DNA from: Apostichopus californicus
Taxonomy: Eukaryota > Echinodermata > Holothuroidea > Aspidochirotida > Stichopodidae
NCBI GenBank assembly: GCA_020650975.1
Contig: JAIPMN010001679.1
Span: 1-29,407, forward strand
Length of the DNA: 29,407 bases
Direction: 5' to 3'
A program made the position numbers and the translations under genes. Shown piece by piece: positions 27,951 to 29,407 of this stretch. Numbering within the stretch: the first letter of the stretch is position 1; every line of letters begins with the position of its first letter. The notes under the pieces were generated by a model that was not told the origin of the DNA, did not search any database, and was given only the letters and a program-made list of their open reading frames with translations.

Positions 27951-27998
27951 TTGTTGGAAGTATATGCAAAGATTCGATTCCTATTCCTCTAACCAATA

Positions 27999-28248
27999 AC
28001 TGATAATGATACATTTGATAATAATGATACATCTGATAATAATATTAATAGTATATCTGATAGTAATGATGAATCTGATAATAATAATAATACATCTCAT
28101 AATAATAATACATCTGATAGTAATGATGCATCTGATAATAATAATAATACATCTCATAATAATAATAATACATCTCATAATAATATTAATAGTACATCTG
28201 ATAATAATGATGCATCTCTTAATGATACATCTTATATAATAATTTCAC
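27999..28248 (+). repeat. AT-rich triplet-based minisatellite
   Basis: About 250 bp built from GATAATAATGATACATCT-like units with interspersed AAT runs. Unit lengths vary but are multiples of three (18-30 bp). Because of this, open frames appear on both strands (poly-Ile/His/Met-like frames and an Asp/Asn-rich frame). They have no gene structure and are artefacts of the repeat. Confidence 0.85.
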
Positions 28249-28306
28249 CAACAGTTCTGATTTATTATATTATGAAGTTTATCAGATCTTTTGGGATGTT
28301 CCGGGG

Positions 28307-28358
28307 ATGTCAAAGGTCATCAGAGGCCTTTTATGTCAAAGGTCATCTTGGGCCTTTA
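28307..28358 (+). repeat. 26-bp tandem duplication containing TCAAAGGTCA
   Basis: Two adjacent units, 28307-28332 and 28333-28358, both begin ATGTCAAAGGTCATC and end GGCCTTT. Each contains TGTCAAAGGTCA, a near-DR1 nuclear-receptor-like motif resembling the cluster at 18052. Confidence 0.8.
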
Positions 28359-28714
28359 TTTGCTTCTCCACAACCTGCTGATCCCTCAATCAGGAATGCA
28401 TAATCCACACAGTGGTTGCATTCGTTGGTACCCTTGAGGGTAATTTAACACTGTTGTAAATGGAGGGAACTTTTTATACAGTCCTAATGGTTAATAATTA
28501 TTACTCTCAATACATTCAGTCTCTGAAGAAGATCCTGGTAGGAATGAAACCTCAGGCCCACTATACCATTAAACATTCTCTCACACAGACTCTTAAGTGG
28601 ATAAGCAGTTTGCTAACAGTTTTGTTTTGTTTTGATTCTCAATTTCTCACAAAACTTGATAGCTTTTGACTGAAAGTTGATCAAAATTATTATATTTTGT
28701 TTGTTTCGTTCCAG

Positions 28715-29407
28715 GAGATCTAATGCAATCGTTCTTTGAATACTATTCAAACATCGACTGGGCAGTCAACTGCTTATGCCCACTGGTGGGTAAACTCCTC
28801 CCCATCGGTGACATTCCAGCAGTGGCAAACCCATCGAGTGACGGACAGTTCAAGAGAGGGTGTTTAAATATCCAAGACCCATTGGAACTAACCCATAACA
28901 CCACATCAAATGTGAATGAAAAAACTGTGAAGATTCTCTCACAGGAGATAAAGAAAGCAGCTGTTACTTGCAAGTCCACAGGCTTTCAGAATCAGGTAAG
29001 GAATGTTACGGATGTGAAAGAGGCAAGACCTCTGTGGGGGATACCGATGCTGTTCGGTCTCCATCCTCGAGAACAAGCCGCAAGGCCGGGAAATTACCGC
29101 TTAGAATTCCCGATGAAAGATGAACATCTGACGGAGGAGCTTTCGCGGATCCACGTCGATCCCGAGAGACTCAAGGAAGCTTGGGCTGAGAGGATCACAT
29201 GTGTGTTGCTCGAGGTGCTTAGGGACACATTGACAGTCTCTTGTGAGAAGGTACAAGCAGACTTAGCCGAGGAAACCTCAAACAGAACAGACTCGGAGGA
29301 AACGACCGAGTCAAAGATGGAAGTGGATCCAGAAGAGCAGGAGCCTCCGACTAAAAGGCAAAGAGTGCAAGAAAATGTAAACTACCGACAGAACGACGAA
29401 GACGGAT
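28715..29407 (+). CDS. TUT1: TUT1 (Star-PAP / U6 TUTase) C-terminal exon, runs off the window
   Basis: The frame enters with two bases completing a Gly codon and stays open for 691 further bases to the window edge. Blocks in order: SFFEYYSNIDWAVNCLCP and GKLLPI, the PAP-associated domain hallmark LNIQDPLELTHNTTSNV, then WGIPMLFGLHP. A helical stretch VLLEVLRDTLTVSCEKV follows, and finally an acidic region with PPTKRQRVQ, a likely nuclear signal. The same order (FF..., QDPFDLSHNV, WGLLPLL, VFREAL, an acidic stretch with a KRxKV element) is found in vertebrate TUT1. The family needs an N-terminal RRM and catalytic core, which are not visible in this window. A perfect internal donor CAG|GTAAGG occurs at 28993-29000, but coding similarity continues through it. 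Confidence 0.88.

Larger units (their letters stand above)
27201..28714 (+). other. TUT1 intron (1.5 kb)
   Basis: GT-AG intron in phase 1, ending TTTCGTTCCAG. It contains a G run, a minisatellite and a 26-bp duplication, listed separately. No gene is seen within it. Confidence 0.7.

Noticed and set aside
27981..28239. Ile/Met/His-rich frames on both strands
   Set aside because: Produced by the triplet-register minisatellite; no gene structure.
2000..29000. CRISPR-like arrays
   Set aside because: The tandem repeats present have no regular unique spacers, and the window is eukaryotic.

Overview
This is a eukaryotic, almost certainly metazoan, window: AT-rich intergenic and intronic DNA, short coding exons with GT-AG borders, tRNA-derived SINE sequence, CR1/L2-like LINE fragments and a small hAT-like DNA transposon. 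The two recognisable genes are an HMGA-type AT-hook gene and the C-terminal part of TUT1 (Star-PAP / U6 TUTase). Together with the repeat types they suggest an invertebrate deuterostome such as an echinoderm or hemichordate. The species assignment is inference.

Layout on the + strand. 1-957: upstream region with no gene seen. 958-24147: a split gene of eight coding exons (958-1125, 14201-14272, 14607-14675, 15239-15301, 16074-16154, 18382-18465, 19041-19082, 24004-24147). All seven introns are phase 0, and the joined reading frame is 240 codons plus stop. Exons 1-6 each carry one AT-hook (GRP core), exon 7 carries two overlapping hooks, and exon 8 is a Glu-rich acidic tail. This is the HMGA plan (hooks on separate exons, acidic tail last) with seven or eight hooks instead of the vertebrate three. 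The 13 kb intron 1 holds a 40-bp tandem array, a 481-bp hAT-like MITE with an intact 8-bp target duplication, a headless SINE copy and a 5'-truncated LINE. Intron 5 holds an L2-type LINE tail between long direct repeats, and a cluster of nuclear-receptor half sites. Intron 7 holds low-complexity DNA and a decayed candidate DNA transposon.

24148-27107 is a repeat-rich spacer: (TCTG)n tracts, a near-complete tRNA-derived SINE, and two LINE remnants lying tail to tail. 27108-27200 and 28715-29407 are two in-frame exons of a TUT1 C-terminus; the second runs off the window. No catalytic or RNA-binding exons of TUT1 are visible upstream. The phase of the 27108 acceptor excludes an in-frame fusion with the HMGA exons, so the 5' part of TUT1 is unexplained here. 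The intron between these exons contains an AT-rich triplet-based minisatellite and a 26-bp tandem duplication.

The two genes have no evident functional connection beyond adjacency: one encodes a chromatin architectural protein, the other a nuclear RNA nucleotidyltransferase. The most distinctive feature is the exon-modular expansion of AT-hooks in the HMGA gene.
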